Shown here: positions 1 to 11,959 of the stretch, in pieces | How the letters are laid out: each line of letters opens with the position of its first letter | Position numbering within the stretch: the stretch's first letter is position 1 | Assembly (NCBI RefSeq): GCF_018263925.1 | Contig: NZ_JAEVHF010000004.1 | Coordinates: 186,001 to 250,000, forward strand | Reading direction: 5' to 3' | DNA length: 64,000 nucleotides | Source of the DNA: Kistimonas asteriae | GTDB taxonomy: Bacteria; Pseudomonadota; Gammaproteobacteria; Pseudomonadales; Endozoicomonadaceae | Notes under the pieces: model-generated | Database searches by the model: none | Seen by the model: only the letters and a program-made list of their open reading frames with translations | Told to the model about the DNA's origin: nothing | Program-made: the position numbers and the translations under genes

Positions 1-1154
<1,154 letters not shown>

Positions 1155-1180
1155 AAAACAGTTATGACCTGAGTAAATAA

Positions 1181-1206
1181 AAAACCGGCTTAAGCCGGTT
1201 TTTTAT
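1181..1206 (+). terminator. Intrinsic terminator of gltD
   Basis: A palindrome of 9-bp arms (AACCGGCTT/AAGCCGGTT) is followed by a run of T and sits 27 bases after the gltD stop. Confidence 0.85.
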
Positions 1207-1317
1207 TCTTATGCTTTGCGGTGATTACGCTTATGGGCAGCTCTGTATGGCCGATACTTCAAGAACCGGGAGCGGAATATTCAGTGCAAAGTCTCCGGAT
1301 TGTACAGGGATGTAATT

Positions 1318-1890
1318 ATGGCTGTTGGCAGGAAAATCGGAATTACACTGGGAGCATTAGGCGTACTGTTCATTGCGGGGTGTGCATCTGTCTTGCCCAG
1401 TAACCAGAATAGAACGTTCACCGCGTGGAAGACTTTCGAAGAAGCCAAGAAGGCGTACGACAGCATCATCATTGGTCGGACAGACTTCAAGGCACTGACC
1501 AAACTCGGATTCGACCCTTTCCGAACGCCCAATGTACGCCGCCTCACGTATCTTGATGTCATCAAAATCTTCATGCCGAACCCAACGATTGGGATTGACC
1601 GTCTGGATCATGGCGTAAGACGCTGTATTGAGCAGCGTGACAACTGTTATGCGATAGAGGCCTATCCCCGTTACCGCAAGAAGCGTCGCTATGGTAACGC
1701 GGCGCTGGATCTGCTGAATTTCAGGAAAGAAACCGAAGTCAGTGGTTGGGAGTTCCGCGCGGTGGTGGTTTTGGTCGATGACGTGGTGGCTTATAAAATC
1801 TGGAGTGGAGTGCCTATCTTCCTTGAGCATGGCACCAGGAAAAATCCACTAGGCCCCATTGAAGGGGCACGGGACTTCCTGCTGGATTAG
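1318..1890 (+). CDS. Putative lipoprotein, unknown function
   Basis: This 190-aa protein has a lipoprotein signal peptide: a short basic start, a hydrophobic stretch and the lipobox LFIAGC, with the modified cysteine near residue 22. I chose the ATG at 1318 because the lipobox then falls at the usual distance and an AGGG-type ribosome site lies just upstream. A TTG start at 1300 is less likely. The mature part is soluble and basic, and I recognise no catalytic motif. It stands alone between two terminators. It is probably an envelope lipoprotein. Confidence 0.75.
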   Translation: MAVGRKIGITLGALGVLFIAGCASVLPSNQNRTFTAWKTFEEAKKAYDSIIIGRTDFKALTKLGFDPFRTPNVRRLTYLDVIKIFMPNPTIGIDRLDHGVRRCIEQRDNCYAIEAYPRYRKKRRYGNAALDLLNFRKETEVSGWEFRAVVVLVDDVVAYKIWSGVPIFLEHGTRKNPLGPIEGARDFLLD

Positions 1891-1914
1891 TCCCGCTCAC
1901 AAACTGCAAACGAT

Positions 1915-1945
1915 AAAAAAAGAGAGCAGAGGCTCTCTTTTTTTA
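1915..1945. terminator. Bidirectional intrinsic terminator
   Basis: The stem AGAGAGC/GCTCTCT (1921-1938) is flanked by A-runs on the left and T-runs on the right. It lies between the convergent lipoprotein gene and ridA and can serve both. Confidence 0.85.
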
Positions 1946-2320
1946 TCAGCAGTCGGCGATCACTTCGATCTCGACGCGCGCATCCTTGGGTAGGCGGGCG
2001 ACTTCAACACAGCTACGGGCAGGAAAAGGCAGGGAGAAGTACTGCTTGTAGACTTCGTTGACATCAGAGAAGTCATTCATATCTTTCAGATAAACCGTCG
2101 TTTTCATAACGCGATCCATGCTGGAGCCAGCAGTTTCCAGGATGGCTTTGACGTTTTCCAGGGATTGACGGGCCTGCGCCTTGATGTCTTCGGGCATTTC
2201 GCCGGTTTCAGCGTTGATAGGCAGCTGGCCGGAGGTCATGATCACGCCGTTGAAGCGCATAGCTTGGGAGTAAGGGCCGATAGCAGGCGGTGCATCATTG
2301 GTTTCGATGACTTGTTTCAT
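1946..2320 (-). CDS. ridA: RidA family enamine/imine deaminase
   Basis: This 124-aa protein is a RidA (YjgF/YER057c/UK114) family member of normal length. The family hydrolyses reactive 2-aminoacrylate and other enamines released by PLP enzymes. Family landmarks are IGPYSQA near the start, SGQLPIN, and the C-terminal block PARSCVEVARLPKDARVEIEVIA, which contains the active-site arginine (PARS) and the acidic residue of the substrate pocket. It is monocistronic, and a terminator lies immediately downstream. Confidence 0.93.
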   Translation of the reverse strand: MKQVIETNDAPPAIGPYSQAMRFNGVIMTSGQLPINAETGEMPEDIKAQARQSLENVKAILETAGSSMDRVMKTTVYLKDMNDFSDVNEVYKQYFSLPFPARSCVEVARLPKDARVEIEVIADC

Positions 2321-2549
2321 GGTGGTCTGTATACCTTTTGATCAATCTGGACGGGCTGGCTCGAAGCAGCCTCTCGATGAGTGGTTGAATTCTAGTGCGG
2401 GTTGTTCAAGTATTTTTGATTCTGGTCAAGGGAGTGGAGTTTAGCTTTCAATCATTTTGCCGGTGCCACCTGTTTATAGCAGAGAGAACGTAGCATCGTA
2501 CGGGTTTGTTGGTATAGTTGCTGTCTTGTTACTGCCGTATGGATTTGAC

Positions 2550-3620
2550 ATGACAGCACTCAAGAATGATCGTCTGCTGCGGGCGCTGCTGGGAGAACCG
2601 GTTGACCGAACGCCGGTATGGATGATGCGACAGGCGGGCCGTTATCTGCCTGAATACCGGGAAAGTCGCAGCCGGGCGGGGGATTTCCTGTCCCTCTGCA
2701 AGAATCCCGAGCTGGCCTGTGAAGTGACCCTGCAGCCACTGGAGCGCTATCCGCTGGATGCCGCCATCCTCTTTTCCGATATCCTGACGATTCCGGATGC
2801 CATGGGGCTCGGGCTTTACTTTGAAACGGGGGAGGGTCCACGTTTCCGTCATCCGGTACGTACTGCTGAGGATGTAGACCGTCTGGAAATTGTGGATGTT
2901 GAGCAGTCACTGGATTATGTCATGGGCGCTGTTCGCACCATCCGCAAGGCGTTGGATGGCCGGGTTCCGCTGATCGGCTTCTCTGGCAGTCCCTGGACGC
3001 TGGCGACCTATATGGTTGAGGGTGGCAGTACCCGTGACTTCAGGATCATCAAGGCAATGCTCTACGATCAGCCCGCACTGCTCCATGAGTTGCTGGCCAG
3101 GCTGGCGGATACTGTGACAGCCTATCTGAATGCCCAGATCCGGCATGGCGCGCAGGCAGTCCAGATCTTCGATACCTGGGGCGGCGTACTGGAATCCGGT
3201 GCGTACCGGGAGTTTTCACTCCAATATATGCAAAGGATTGTGAACGGGTTGATACGGGAGCATGAAGGGCGTCGTGTCCCCGTGATCCTGTTCACCAAGA
3301 ATGGCGGGCAGTGGCTGGAGGCTATGGCTGACACTGGCGCTGATGCGCTGGGGCTGGATTGGACAACGGATATCGGTGATGCCCGGCGTCGGGTAGGTGA
3401 CAGAGTGGCTCTGCAGGGGAACATGGATCCCTGTGTACTGTATGCTTCACCCGAGCGGATTCGGGAAGAAGTCAGCCGCATTCTGACAGCCTTCGGCTCC
3501 GGTTCCGGACATGTTTTCAATCTCGGTCATGGTATCCATCAGTTTGCTGATCCGGCCCATGCGGGTGCCTTTATTGATGCTGTCCATGAACTGTCGCCGG
3601 CCTGGCACAGCGAAGCCTGA
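2550..3620 (+). CDS. hemE: Uroporphyrinogen decarboxylase
   Basis: HemE decarboxylates uroporphyrinogen III to coproporphyrinogen III in haem synthesis. From the ATG at 2550 the protein is 356 aa, close to E. coli HemE (about 354). The hallmark [13 protein letters not shown] lies near residue 25. [17 protein letters not shown] and the C-terminal FNLGHGIHQ are also present. The frame is open further upstream to a TTG at 2457, but that extension is not family-like, so the later start is preferred. hemE close to gltD is the order known in Pseudomonas. Confidence 0.95.
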   Translation: MTALKNDRLLRALLGEPVDRTPVWMMRQAGRYLPEYRESRSRAGDFLSLCKNPELACEVTLQPLERYPLDAAILFSDILTIPDAMGLGLYFETGEGPRFRHPVRTAEDVDRLEIVDVEQSLDYVMGAVRTIRKALDGRVPLIGFSGSPWTLATYMVEGGSTRDFRIIKAMLYDQPALLHELLARLADTVTAYLNAQIRHGAQAVQIFDTWGGVLESGAYREFSLQYMQRIVNGLIREHEGRRVPVILFTKNGGQWLEAMADTGADALGLDWTTDIGDARRRVGDRVALQGNMDPCVLYASPERIREEVSRILTAFGSGSGHVFNLGHGIHQFADPAHAGAFIDAVHELSPAWHSEA

Positions 3621-3632
3621 GCTCTTTTTGCA

Positions 3633-3666
3633 GACTGCCACTATATTGTTGTGGCAGTCGACACTT
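3633..3666 (+). terminator. Possible hemE terminator overlapping the convergent kinase gene
   Basis: A 9-bp stem (GACTGCCAC/GTGGCAGTC, 3633-3659) follows the hemE stop by a few bases, with a T-run starting slightly later. The right arm lies inside the last codons of the convergent sensor kinase gene. Confidence 0.45.
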
Positions 3667-6040
3667 TTTTCCTCGCAGTCTGGCTGAGTTCTTTCACCAA
3701 CACTTTCCCCAGTCGTTTACTACTGACCGGTTTGGTCAGAATGCAGCGAATACTGGACGTCTCGGTCTGCTGAGTCGTAGGGATAGAGCTGCCTGTTAGC
3801 ATGATGACCAATAGCCGGTCTTTCAGGAGAGGGTCATCCGCAATCCGGGTGGCAAGCTGCATGCCGCTGGTGCCTGGCATGTTTTGATCAAGAATTGCCA
3901 GGTCAAAGGGGTTGGACAGGCTGGCCTCTGTCCGCAATAAGGCCAGGGCTTCAGTCGCGTTGCGGGTTTGATAGACATCCAGGCCCAAATGCATGCATTG
4001 CCGGACCAGTACTTTTCGGCAGGTGTCATTGTCGTCCACAACCAGTACCTTGCGGTTGCTTAGTAGCTGGATGGCCTTTGGGTCATCTGAGTTGTCGGGT
4101 GTCAGTTCAGGGAGGATGGTCAGGGGGAGCGTGAACCAATAAATCGTGTTCTGACCGTCCGTCATCAGGTTAAAGCTGCCACCCAGTCTTTTGAGCATGT
4201 TGCGGGCAAGCAGTATGCCGACCGGTGGTTGGGTGTCATTCTCGCTCAGGGTGTCTGCCATGCTGTCCGCATAGGGACGAAGTGTCCGATAGCCAATGCC
4301 ATTATCTGAGCATTTCAGGGTGAATCTCGCCAGCGTTTTCTGGTCTTTCGTGTTATCTGGATCACCTGTGGCACTGAGTGTCTGCGGGCTGACCGTCAGG
4401 AGTATTTCGCCGTCAGCGATGTGATTGAAGTTGTAGGCCAGAAGTGCCAGCAGAATCTGGCGGATACGCTCCGTATCCCCGGCGAGGAACTCGGGCATAT
4501 CGGGTTGGATGAAACTGATCAGTTCAATCCCCAGCTGCTCTGATTTGTAGCGGTAGCGATCCATGCAGACCTGCACCAGTTCCGTGATCTCAAAAGGAAA
4601 GGATTCTGCCTGCGGTGGTTCCACCTCAGTCTTGACGTTATCAACCACCTGGTTGACCAGGTTCAGCATTTCCCGCCCCGATAACTGTATGGTGTTGACG
4701 TAATCCTTCTGTCGTGGCGTCAGCGAGGTGTTCTGCAGCAATTCAGACATGCCCAGAATGCCATTCATTGGGGTTCTGATGTCGTGGCCTATATAGCTCC
4801 AGAGAGGGCGGGCTGGTTTATTGGTGGGTTGAGGGTCGGATTCCGGCGCCAGATTGCCATAACGCGAGCCCGGGTCAGCGGAGCGTATTAAAAAGCTCAA
4901 CGACAGGCCGGTGACCAGTAACAGTACGCTGGACACCAGGGTGGACTGCATCATCCATATATCAAACGGCAGAATACCGAACTGGCACAGGACAAAGGTG
5001 ATGAAAATCATGGTATAGGGCACAACAACCAGCAGCCACCGCCAGGCGGCAATGTAGCCCTCGTAGAGTCGGATCACGCCGGTAATTATGCTGCTGCCAC
5101 AGCTCATGAGCGACAGTATGACGATGGCATTTTCCGGCAATACATAGCCGGGAAAAAGCATGATAAGCGCGGTGACAAAGCTGCCGGTACTCATCAGTAG
5201 CAGCAATCGGTCTGCAGCCCGGCTCTTGCTCGTTTCAAGAAGCGTTCGTGAAAGCAGGCATAGCAGGCCATAGCCGGCGGCGATACTGGCAAAGTGCACA
5301 CGATTCTGCGCGTCAGGAAATAGGCGCCATAATGACGCAGGAATCCCTTGCCAACTTAACAGAAAGACCAGGCAGATCAGGCTGATACCAAAGAGTTGCA
5401 GGCAATCAACCCGCTTTCTTGTCAGGAACAGGGTGAGCGTGACCAGTATCAGGGCAATATTGATGCCTGCCCAGATTCCGAAAAACCAGTGAGTTTGCTG
5501 GATTGCATGGTGCTCATTATTGGGTTTGCTAAGCCAGGCGGAGATACGCTTGTGAAACGGCGAATGCATTCTGACATAGAGCGTCAACTGTTCGCCGGGA
5601 TGGTACTCAAAGGGAATCAGGTGCTGGTTATGGCTGAATTGGGGGTGAGACGTCAGCTCGCTGATCTCATCGGAACCTTTCGTCGTTCTGTCACGGTGCA
5701 GGTAATAGGTAATATCATCATCGCCAAAGGTCAGTGCCCGGATTTCATAAGGCTGAGAGGCGGTTTCACTGATTGGCAGGGTGAACCGGAGCCAGACCGT
5801 GCTGTCCTGGGTAAAGTAGAAGTTGGTGCGATCCCACGGGATAAAACGGTGGCGGTATTGGTTGGAAACCAGTTGCTGTGGGGTCAGGCTGCCAGAGCGA
5901 TCGAACAGAACATCCGCATTCTCCAGGGCATATTCAGAGAGCGCATGACCCATCGCCTGCAGTGGGCTGAGCACACACAACAGAAGCAGTAACAGGCGTA
6001 TTCGTTGAGGGGGCTGCGGTTGTTGTTTTTGCTTCGTCAC
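3641..6040 (-). CDS. RetS-like 7TM-DISM hybrid sensor histidine kinase
   Basis: This is a 799-aa inner-membrane hybrid kinase. In order it has a signal segment (residues 14-30), a periplasmic DISMED2-like domain (about 35-170), a 7TM-DISM membrane block (about 185-388), a HisKA domain with the phospho-accepting histidine at 419 (IGHDIRTPMNG), an ATPase domain with a DNGIG box (about 579), and one receiver domain (about 664-780) with phospho-aspartate D718 and conserved K770. The start is a GTG with a GGAAG site. It lies directly downstream of purD, where Pseudomonas carries retS. RetS of P. aeruginosa has two receiver domains, whereas this protein has one. Its role as a lifestyle or secretion switch is inferred from synteny and architecture only. 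Confidence 0.85.
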   Translation of the reverse strand: MTKQKQQPQPPQRIRLLLLLLCVLSPLQAMGHALSEYALENADVLFDRSGSLTPQQLVSNQYRHRFIPWDRTNFYFTQDSTVWLRFTLPISETASQPYEIRALTFGDDDITYYLHRDRTTKGSDEISELTSHPQFSHNQHLIPFEYHPGEQLTLYVRMHSPFHKRISAWLSKPNNEHHAIQQTHWFFGIWAGINIALILVTLTLFLTRKRVDCLQLFGISLICLVFLLSWQGIPASLWRLFPDAQNRVHFASIAAGYGLLCLLSRTLLETSKSRAADRLLLLMSTGSFVTALIMLFPGYVLPENAIVILSLMSCGSSIITGVIRLYEGYIAAWRWLLVVVPYTMIFITFVLCQFGILPFDIWMMQSTLVSSVLLLVTGLSLSFLIRSADPGSRYGNLAPESDPQPTNKPARPLWSYIGHDIRTPMNGILGMSELLQNTSLTPRQKDYVNTIQLSGREMLNLVNQVVDNVKTEVEPPQAESFPFEITELVQVCMDRYRYKSEQLGIELISFIQPDMPEFLAGDTERIRQILLALLAYNFNHIADGEILLTVSPQTLSATGDPDNTKDQKTLARFTLKCSDNGIGYRTLRPYADSMADTLSENDTQPPVGILLARNMLKRLGGSFNLMTDGQNTIYWFTLPLTILPELTPDNSDDPKAIQLLSNRKVLVVDDNDTCRKVLVRQCMHLGLDVYQTRNATEALALLRTEASLSNPFDLAILDQNMPGTSGMQLATRIADDPLLKDRLLVIMLTGSSIPTTQQTETSSIRCILTKPVSSKRLGKVLVKELSQTARKKVSTATTI

Positions 6041-6144
6041 AGCGACTTCCGTTTACGTCCGGCATTCCATTATACCTGTGCCGCACGAAAATCCCATGCA
6101 GCCAGAGCGGGAAGGGGCGACCAGTATTGGCCGCCCTTCAGGGA

Positions 6145-7431
6145 TTAAGCGTCCTGTTGTTCCCGGGCTATGGCGCGGTGGCCAATGTCGTTCCGGTAAT
6201 AGCAGTCCTGCCAGTCAATGGATTTAACCCCTTTATAAGCGTTTTCCTGTGCTTGGGCGACAGTATCCCCCAGCGCGGTAACGCATAGCACTCGCCCGCC
6301 GTGGGTGGTGACCTGATCGCCTTCCAGGCGGGTGCCGGCATGGAATACCTTGGCATTGCCCGTGCTTTCCAGGCCGTGAATAGCGTCACCTTTCTTGTAG
6401 GCTTCAGGGTATCCACCGGCGGCCATCACCACACCCAGGGCAACCTGAGGATCCCACTCGGCCGTTATTTCATTGAGTCGGCCTTCCGCACCGGCGAGGC
6501 AGAGTTCAACGAGATCGGACTTCAGGCGCATCAGGATCGGCTGGGTTTCCGGATCACCAAAGCGGCAGTTGTATTCCAGTACTTTGGGCGTTCCATCTGC
6601 GGCAATCATCAGTCCGGCATACAGGAATCCACTGTAACGGTGCCCTTCAGCTGCCATGCCTTTGACGGTAGGGATGATGACTTCCTCCATGGCGCGTTGG
6701 TGCAGCGCCGGAGTCACGACGGGGGCGGGCGAATAGGCGCCCATACCGCCGGTATTGGGGCCGGTATCACCGTCATCACGGGCCTTGTGATCCTGGCTGG
6801 TGGCCAGTGGCAGGATGTTTTCACCGTCCACCATGACAATGAAGCTGGCTTCCTCGCCGGTCAGGAATTCTTCGACAACCACCCGGTGGCCAGCATCACC
6901 AAAGGCATTGCCCGCGAGCATGTCTTCGACGGCGGCGATGGCTTCTTCTTCGGTCTGGGCCAGTATGACGCCCTTGCCGGCAGCCAAGCCGTCAGCCTTG
7001 ACGACGATAGGCGCGCCCTGTTCGCGGATATACGCTTTGGCGGGCTCAATTTCTGTGAAGTTGGCATAGGCGGCGGTAGGGATATTGTGCCTGGCCAGGA
7101 AATCCTTGGTAAAGGCCTTGGAGCCTTCGAGTTGTGCAGAGCCTTTGTCAGGCCCGAAGATGGCCAGCCCTTCCTTACGGAAACGATCCACAATGCCGGC
7201 GACCAGTGGTGCTTCAGGCCCGACGATGGTCAGGTCAATCCCCGTGTCCTTGGCAAAATCAACCAGTCGGTCAAAATCGAGTACATCGATGGCGACGTTA
7301 CTGACCCCAGGCTCCAAAGCGCTACCCGCATTACCGGGTGCGACATAGACTTCGTTGACGCCCTTGGAGGTCGCGGCTTTCCAGGCCAGTGCATGTTCGC
7401 GACCGCCACTGCCGATGATCAGTATGTTCAT
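6145..7431 (-). CDS. purD: Phosphoribosylamine-glycine ligase
   Basis: PurD is the ATP-grasp enzyme that joins phosphoribosylamine and glycine to make GAR, the second step of purine synthesis. At 428 aa it is the normal length. It begins with the family N-terminus [18 protein letters not shown] and carries [11 protein letters not shown] (ATP loop), [14 protein letters not shown] and [13 protein letters not shown] (metal and ATP ligands). It lies downstream of purH on the same strand with a 134-bp gap, so the two are probably co-transcribed. Confidence 0.97.
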   Translation of the reverse strand: MNILIIGSGGREHALAWKAATSKGVNEVYVAPGNAGSALEPGVSNVAIDVLDFDRLVDFAKDTGIDLTIVGPEAPLVAGIVDRFRKEGLAIFGPDKGSAQLEGSKAFTKDFLARHNIPTAAYANFTEIEPAKAYIREQGAPIVVKADGLAAGKGVILAQTEEEAIAAVEDMLAGNAFGDAGHRVVVEEFLTGEEASFIVMVDGENILPLATSQDHKARDDGDTGPNTGGMGAYSPAPVVTPALHQRAMEEVIIPTVKGMAAEGHRYSGFLYAGLMIAADGTPKVLEYNCRFGDPETQPILMRLKSDLVELCLAGAEGRLNEITAEWDPQVALGVVMAAGGYPEAYKKGDAIHGLESTGNAKVFHAGTRLEGDQVTTHGGRVLCVTALGDTVAQAQENAYKGVKSIDWQDCYYRNDIGHRAIAREQQDA

Positions 7432-7565
7432 GTCCTGTTTCCCTTGTTGTGTGCCTCCGGGTTACCCGAAGGCGTAGCCTGATATGATTTCCCATGAACC
7501 GCTGGCAGCCATGGGTAACGTGATCATTACCGGCACGGGTTGAGCATGGCTGCCAATAGCAGGTA

Positions 7566-9167
7566 TCAGTGACGGAAGTGGCGCATCCCGGTAAAGACCA
7601 TGGCCATACCCGCTTCATTGGCGGCTTCAATGACTTCTTCGTCACGCATGGAGCCGCCCGGTTGAATCACGGCGGTGATACCCGCGCTGGCTGCGGCGTC
7701 AATACCGTCGCGGAAGGGGAAGAAGGCATCGGATGCCATGACCGACCCTTTGACTTCCAGTCCTTCATCGGCGGCCTTGATGCCGGCAATGCGGGCGCTG
7801 TAGACACGGCTCATCTGGCCTGCGCCAATACCTATTGTCTGCTGGTTACGGGCATAGACAATGGCATTGGACTTGACGAATTTGCCGACTTTCCAGGCAA
7901 ACACCAGGTCTCGGAGTTCGTCTTCGGTGGGCTGGCGTTCAGTGACAATCTTCAGGTCTTCTTCGGTGACGCGACCCAGGTCGGCATCCTGCACCAGCAG
8001 CCCGCCGTTGACGCGCTTGAAGTCCAGCCAGGGTGTTGCAATGTGTGGCAGTTCACCACAGGTCAATACACGGATGTTCGGCTTGGCGGCCAGGGCGGTC
8101 AGGGCATCGTCCTGTGCAGAAGGTGCAATGATGACTTCGACAAACTGGCGGTCAAGGATCGCCTTGGCGGTCTGGGCATCCAGCGCCCGGTTGAAGGCGA
8201 TGATGCCGCCGAAGGCTGAGGTGGGATCGGTCGCATAGGCGCGATTGTAAGCTTCAAAGCAATCCGCGCCAGTGGCTACGCCACAGGGATTGGCGTGCTT
8301 GACGATGACACAGGCCGGTGTGGTGAAGCTTTTCACGCATTCCAGTGCAGCATCGGTATCGGCCACGTTATTAAAGGAGAGCGCTTTCCCCTGCTGCTGG
8401 CGGGCCGTGGAGACGCTGGCTTCCTTCGCGGCTTTTTCTACATAGAACGCAGCTTTCTGGTGTGGGTTTTCACCGTAGCGCATGTCCTGCGCCTTTACCA
8501 TCTGCAGGTTGAAGGTATTCGGGAAAGCCTGTTTCTGTTCTGGCTGATCCGGATTCAGGCAGCCCAGGTAATTGGCAATAGCCGCATCATAACCGGCGGT
8601 ATGCTCAAACGCTTTCACGGCCAGCTCGAAGCGGCGCTGCTGTGACAGTCCGTCCTGAGCCTTCAGCTCGGTCAGCAGGCCGTCATAATCATTGCTGTTG
8701 ACGACAATCGCTGTGTAGGCGTGGTTTTTGGCGGTGGAGCGAACCATGGTCGGGCCGCCAATATCGATATTCTCAATCGCGGTTGCCAGGTCGCAGTCGG
8801 GCCGGGCGATGGTGGTCTCAAAGGGGTACAGGTTGACTACCACCATATCGATCGGCTGGATGCCATGGGCTTCCATTACGGCGTCATCCTGTCCGCGACG
8901 GGCCAGAATGCCGCCGTGAATTTTGGGGTGCAGGGTTTTGACCCGGCCATCCATCATTTCCGGAAAACCGGTGTAGTCAGACACCTCAACAGCAGGAATA
9001 TCGTTATCCCTGAGCAGTTGCCAGGTACCCCCTGTCGAGAGAATTTCGACGCCCAGCCCGTGCAGTCCCCGGGCAAACTCAACAATACCGGTCTTGTCGG
9101 AAACGCTGATCAACGCACGACGGACAGGACGGATATCGGTTGTTTGTGCCATTGTTGCTTCGCTCAT
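7566..9167 (-). CDS. purH: Bifunctional AICAR transformylase / IMP cyclohydrolase
   Basis: PurH carries out the last two steps of IMP synthesis. The 533-aa length matches the family (E. coli 529). The N-terminal MGS-like cyclohydrolase domain shows [12 protein letters not shown] and [19 protein letters not shown], and the AICAR transformylase domain shows [10 protein letters not shown] and AFGGIIAFN. Two starts are possible, 9167 or the internal ATG at 9152; the first gives a slightly longer N-terminus than E. coli. It is the first gene of the purH-purD unit, and fis lies downstream of its promoter region on the same strand, as in Pseudomonas. Confidence 0.97.
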   Translation of the reverse strand: MSEATMAQTTDIRPVRRALISVSDKTGIVEFARGLHGLGVEILSTGGTWQLLRDNDIPAVEVSDYTGFPEMMDGRVKTLHPKIHGGILARRGQDDAVMEAHGIQPIDMVVVNLYPFETTIARPDCDLATAIENIDIGGPTMVRSTAKNHAYTAIVVNSNDYDGLLTELKAQDGLSQQRRFELAVKAFEHTAGYDAAIANYLGCLNPDQPEQKQAFPNTFNLQMVKAQDMRYGENPHQKAAFYVEKAAKEASVSTARQQQGKALSFNNVADTDAALECVKSFTTPACVIVKHANPCGVATGADCFEAYNRAYATDPTSAFGGIIAFNRALDAQTAKAILDRQFVEVIIAPSAQDDALTALAAKPNIRVLTCGELPHIATPWLDFKRVNGGLLVQDADLGRVTEEDLKIVTERQPTEDELRDLVFAWKVGKFVKSNAIVYARNQQTIGIGAGQMSRVYSARIAGIKAADEGLEVKGSVMASDAFFPFRDGIDAAASAGITAVIQPGGSMRDEEVIEAANEAGMAMVFTGMRHFRH

Positions 9168-9269
9168 TGCTGTTTTACCGTGAATGCTTCAGTCCTTCAG
9201 GGAAGGAGCCCTAACCATTACATGCACTCGATCTGTTGTTTTGTTATTCGCTGACGTTCCCTGTGATAA

Positions 9270-9299
9270 AGAAAAAGGCGGAATACGTCCGCCTTTTTC
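9270..9299 (-). terminator. Terminator of the dusB-fis operon
   Basis: The hairpin AAAAAGGCGGA/TCCGCCTTTTT (9272-9298) begins 12 bases after the fis stop on the minus strand and ends in a T-run. Confidence 0.85.
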
Positions 9300-9310
9300 T
9301 GATGTGCTCC

Positions 9311-9619
9311 TTACAGTAATCCATGCTGCTTGAGCTTTTTACGCAGTGTCCCGCGGTTCAGCCCCAGCAGGTTGGCTGCCCGGGTCTGGTTGCTCTTGAC
9401 GTAGGTCATGACGGTTTCAAGCAGTGGCGCCTCCACTTCAGAAAGCACCATGTTGTAGACATCAGTGACATCCTGTCCGTCCAGGTGGGCGAAATAGTTG
9501 TTCATCGCTTTTTCAACACTATCCCGCAGGGTCTGGGTCTCCTGCGCCACCGGGCTGGCCAGATGGCGACGGTGGTCAGTGCCGGCAGTGTCCTGACCTA
9601 AAGCTTCAGATGCCGTCAT
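9311..9619 (-). CDS. fis: Nucleoid protein Fis
   Basis: Fis is a DNA-bending nucleoid protein and growth-phase regulator. The 102-aa product has the Fis C-terminal helix-turn-helix ([21 protein letters not shown]), and its core ([22 protein letters not shown]) aligns well with E. coli Fis. Its start overlaps the dusB stop by four bases (ATGA), giving the dusB-fis operon known across gammaproteobacteria. An intrinsic terminator follows. Confidence 0.96.
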   Translation of the reverse strand: MTASEALGQDTAGTDHRRHLASPVAQETQTLRDSVEKAMNNYFAHLDGQDVTDVYNMVLSEVEAPLLETVMTYVKSNQTRAANLLGLNRGTLRKKLKQHGLL

Positions 9620-10605
9620 GCCGCAATTTCCTCTCCATTAAGTAATCTCTCAAAATGCTCCCTGATACCGTCGCATTGGGCAGCACTGCTCTCCAGACGG
9701 TTAAATACACTGCGGAAAGACTGGCCGCAGTTGTTGGCCTGAAGGTACCAGCCAACATGCTTCCGGGCGATACGAACACCGGGCAGTTCCCCGTAGAATT
9801 CATGGAGCTGGGCCAGGTGATCCAGCAGGATATCCCGGATCTCTTCTAGTTTGGGGGCGGGTAGATGGGTTCCCTGCTTCAGGAAATGGTCGATTTCCCT
9901 GAATATCCAGGGTCGCCCCTGGGCGGCTCGACCCACCATCACTGCCTGAGCGCCGGTCTGATCCAGCACCGCCCTGGCTTTTTCCGCAGAAGTAATATCG
10001 CCATTGGCAATCACCGGGATGGAGATCGCTTCACAGATGGCGGCAATCGTGTCGTATTCCGCCTCGCCCCGGTACATGCAGCTGCGCGTGCGCCCATGGA
10101 CCGCCAGCGCCTGAATGCCGCAGTCTTCGGCAATACGTGCGATGGTGACGCCATTGCGGTGCTCGGGGTTCCAGCCGGTACGAATTTTCAGGGTCACCGG
10201 AATGGAGACTGATGCGGTTACTCGCTCAAGAATCGCACGAACCAGTGCCTCATCCTTCAGCAGGGCAGAACCGGCGGCCTTGCTGCAGACTTTCTTCGCA
10301 GGACAACCCATGTTGATATCAATGATCTGGGCACCCAGTGCCTCATTCTGGCGGGCGGCCTCGGCCATCATCTCAGGATCACCGCCGGCGATCTGGACGG
10401 AGCGGGGTTCTGCTTCGCCATCATGCACCAGCCGCAGACGGGTTTTCCGGGTTTTCCACAGGCGAGTGTCGCAGGTGACCATCTCCGACACCACCATGCC
10501 TGCGCCCATTCTCAGGCAGAGCCTGCGAAAGGGCCGGTCAGTAACACCTGCCATAGGGGCCAGGATCACCGGGGTCTCTATGTCGTAAGGGCCAATTGTC
10601 AGCAA
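9616..10605 (-). CDS. dusB: tRNA-dihydrouridine synthase B
   Basis: This is an FMN-dependent enzyme that reduces uridine in the tRNA D-loop. The 329-aa protein has the Dus landmarks: [17 protein letters not shown] at the N-terminus, the catalytic-cysteine motif [32 protein letters not shown], and [10 protein letters not shown] leading to the GRAAQGRPW phosphate-binding segment. It is the first gene of the dusB-fis operon, with translational overlap with fis. Confidence 0.96.
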   Translation of the reverse strand: MLTIGPYDIETPVILAPMAGVTDRPFRRLCLRMGAGMVVSEMVTCDTRLWKTRKTRLRLVHDGEAEPRSVQIAGGDPEMMAEAARQNEALGAQIIDINMGCPAKKVCSKAAGSALLKDEALVRAILERVTASVSIPVTLKIRTGWNPEHRNGVTIARIAEDCGIQALAVHGRTRSCMYRGEAEYDTIAAICEAISIPVIANGDITSAEKARAVLDQTGAQAVMVGRAAQGRPWIFREIDHFLKQGTHLPAPKLEEIRDILLDHLAQLHEFYGELPGVRIARKHVGWYLQANNCGQSFRSVFNRLESSAAQCDGIREHFERLLNGEEIAA

Positions 10606-10807
10606 GGCTGGGTCTTCACTCTGTCTTCATGTGGGCGTTGGCTGCTCAAAAAAGCAACGGTAAATGGGGGCGCTATCATAACTGTTCAGCTGACCGGATT
10701 AAAGCCAAAACTGCCATTTGGTCAGTGATGCAAGCGCACTGGTTTGACCACTTGACGGGGCGGCTGGCTGGACGTCATTAATACAGTGATAGATTGGAAT
10801 TTACTGA

Positions 10808-11881
10808 TTATGGTGAAGGATTGGGGTAAAAAAACAACTGGTAATTGGTTGCTTCTTGACCAGGGTCAATGATTTGTAAAGAGAGGTGAACCGGCTGTCC
10901 GGGAGGGATCAAGGTGGTGCCGGCGAGTTCGCCTGCCAGGTACTCTTCCGGTGCAAACTGGCGGCTGGCCATGACGTTGCCTTGGTCATTCGTGAATGTC
11001 AGTTCAATCAGGGGGAAGGGCTGGCTGAAGCTGGCCCGGTTGTTGATGATGGCGTCTACCGACAGCGCATTCTCGTAGTCACTGGTGCTTCGAACCACCA
11101 GATGGCTGGTCTGGATCTGGCTGACATCGGATTTGCCGGGGAGCTCGCAGTTCAGGAGATTGCAGGTCGCTGCAAAGAAGGGGCGCCAGTTATCCTGACG
11201 GGCTAATGTGTCGAAATTAAAAAACAGCAGCTGCCCGGCGAGAGTCACTATAGCGGCGACTGTCAGACTGCCCCAGAGTAGTATGGGCTTCCACTGCCTG
11301 CGGGCATCGTAGTGCAGGGCAACGGGGGCATCTTCCAGTGACTGAAGCTTTTCCGTCGGCTTTTCTTGTTCAGGTTGCGTCGTTTCATGGGACTCATCGC
11401 TGGATTGCGATGATTTTGATGGCGTATCTTTCAGTAGCCCCGTCTCTTTTTCCAACTCACTAAGAATATTGCGAGCCCAGGACTCGTCAGGCTGTTCATC
11501 GTCCTCGTGATGGTCAATGTCATGGCCTGATGCCCCTGTGTCGTCTGGCGACAGATTCAGAAACTCTTCATTGAACTCCAGTTCATCCCGAGCATTGGCA
11601 TGATCATGGATCAGTTCATCCTCAGCTTGCTCGGGTTCAGGGTCTGGTTGCCTGATGGTGGCTTCAGGTTTAGTGGCTGTGTTGGTGCCCAGGGTTTCCA
11701 GAATGTCATCGGGCAGCTCACCCGAAGCCAGGTGTTCGGGTGCCTTGAATACCTGCAGGCAGGAGCCGCAGCGGACAGAGCCCCGGGCGGCCTGAAGGTG
11801 TTTAAGGCTGACCCGGAACGCGGTCTGGCAGTTAGGGCATCGGGTGACCCAAGTGTTTCTGGCGGCCTGCATGCTTTCCAT
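10808..11881 (-). CDS. Zinc-ribbon DUF3426 membrane protein
   Basis: This 357-aa protein has an N-terminal MJ0042-type zinc finger (CPNC..., CGSC... within residues 15-43), a long acidic low-complexity linker, one transmembrane helix (near residue 200-220) and a C-terminal DUF3426 domain. The family is poorly characterised. Members usually sit beside prmA and dusB-fis, as here. The ATG at 11881 is preferred over a TTG three codons upstream. The function is unknown; the layout suggests a cytoplasmic metal-binding head and a periplasmic domain. Confidence 0.85.
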   Translation of the reverse strand: MESMQAARNTWVTRCPNCQTAFRVSLKHLQAARGSVRCGSCLQVFKAPEHLASGELPDDILETLGTNTATKPEATIRQPDPEPEQAEDELIHDHANARDELEFNEEFLNLSPDDTGASGHDIDHHEDDEQPDESWARNILSELEKETGLLKDTPSKSSQSSDESHETTQPEQEKPTEKLQSLEDAPVALHYDARRQWKPILLWGSLTVAAIVTLAGQLLFFNFDTLARQDNWRPFFAATCNLLNCELPGKSDVSQIQTSHLVVRSTSDYENALSVDAIINNRASFSQPFPLIELTFTNDQGNVMASRQFAPEEYLAGELAGTTLIPPGQPVHLSLQIIDPGQEATNYQLFFYPNPSP

Positions 11882-11959
11882 GACAATCAAGTTGTTGTTG
11901 TGACTGTAGGCGCTATTTTGCCAGCTTGTCCCGGGAATGACTATTGTATGGGGTTCGGC

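Noticed and set aside
6301..7482. A 393-codon open frame antisense to purD, and a similar 325-codon frame (55542-56519) antisense to the Lon-like gene
   Set aside because: Both mirror strongly conserved genes of high third-position bias, have no family-like sequence, and are typical shadow frames.
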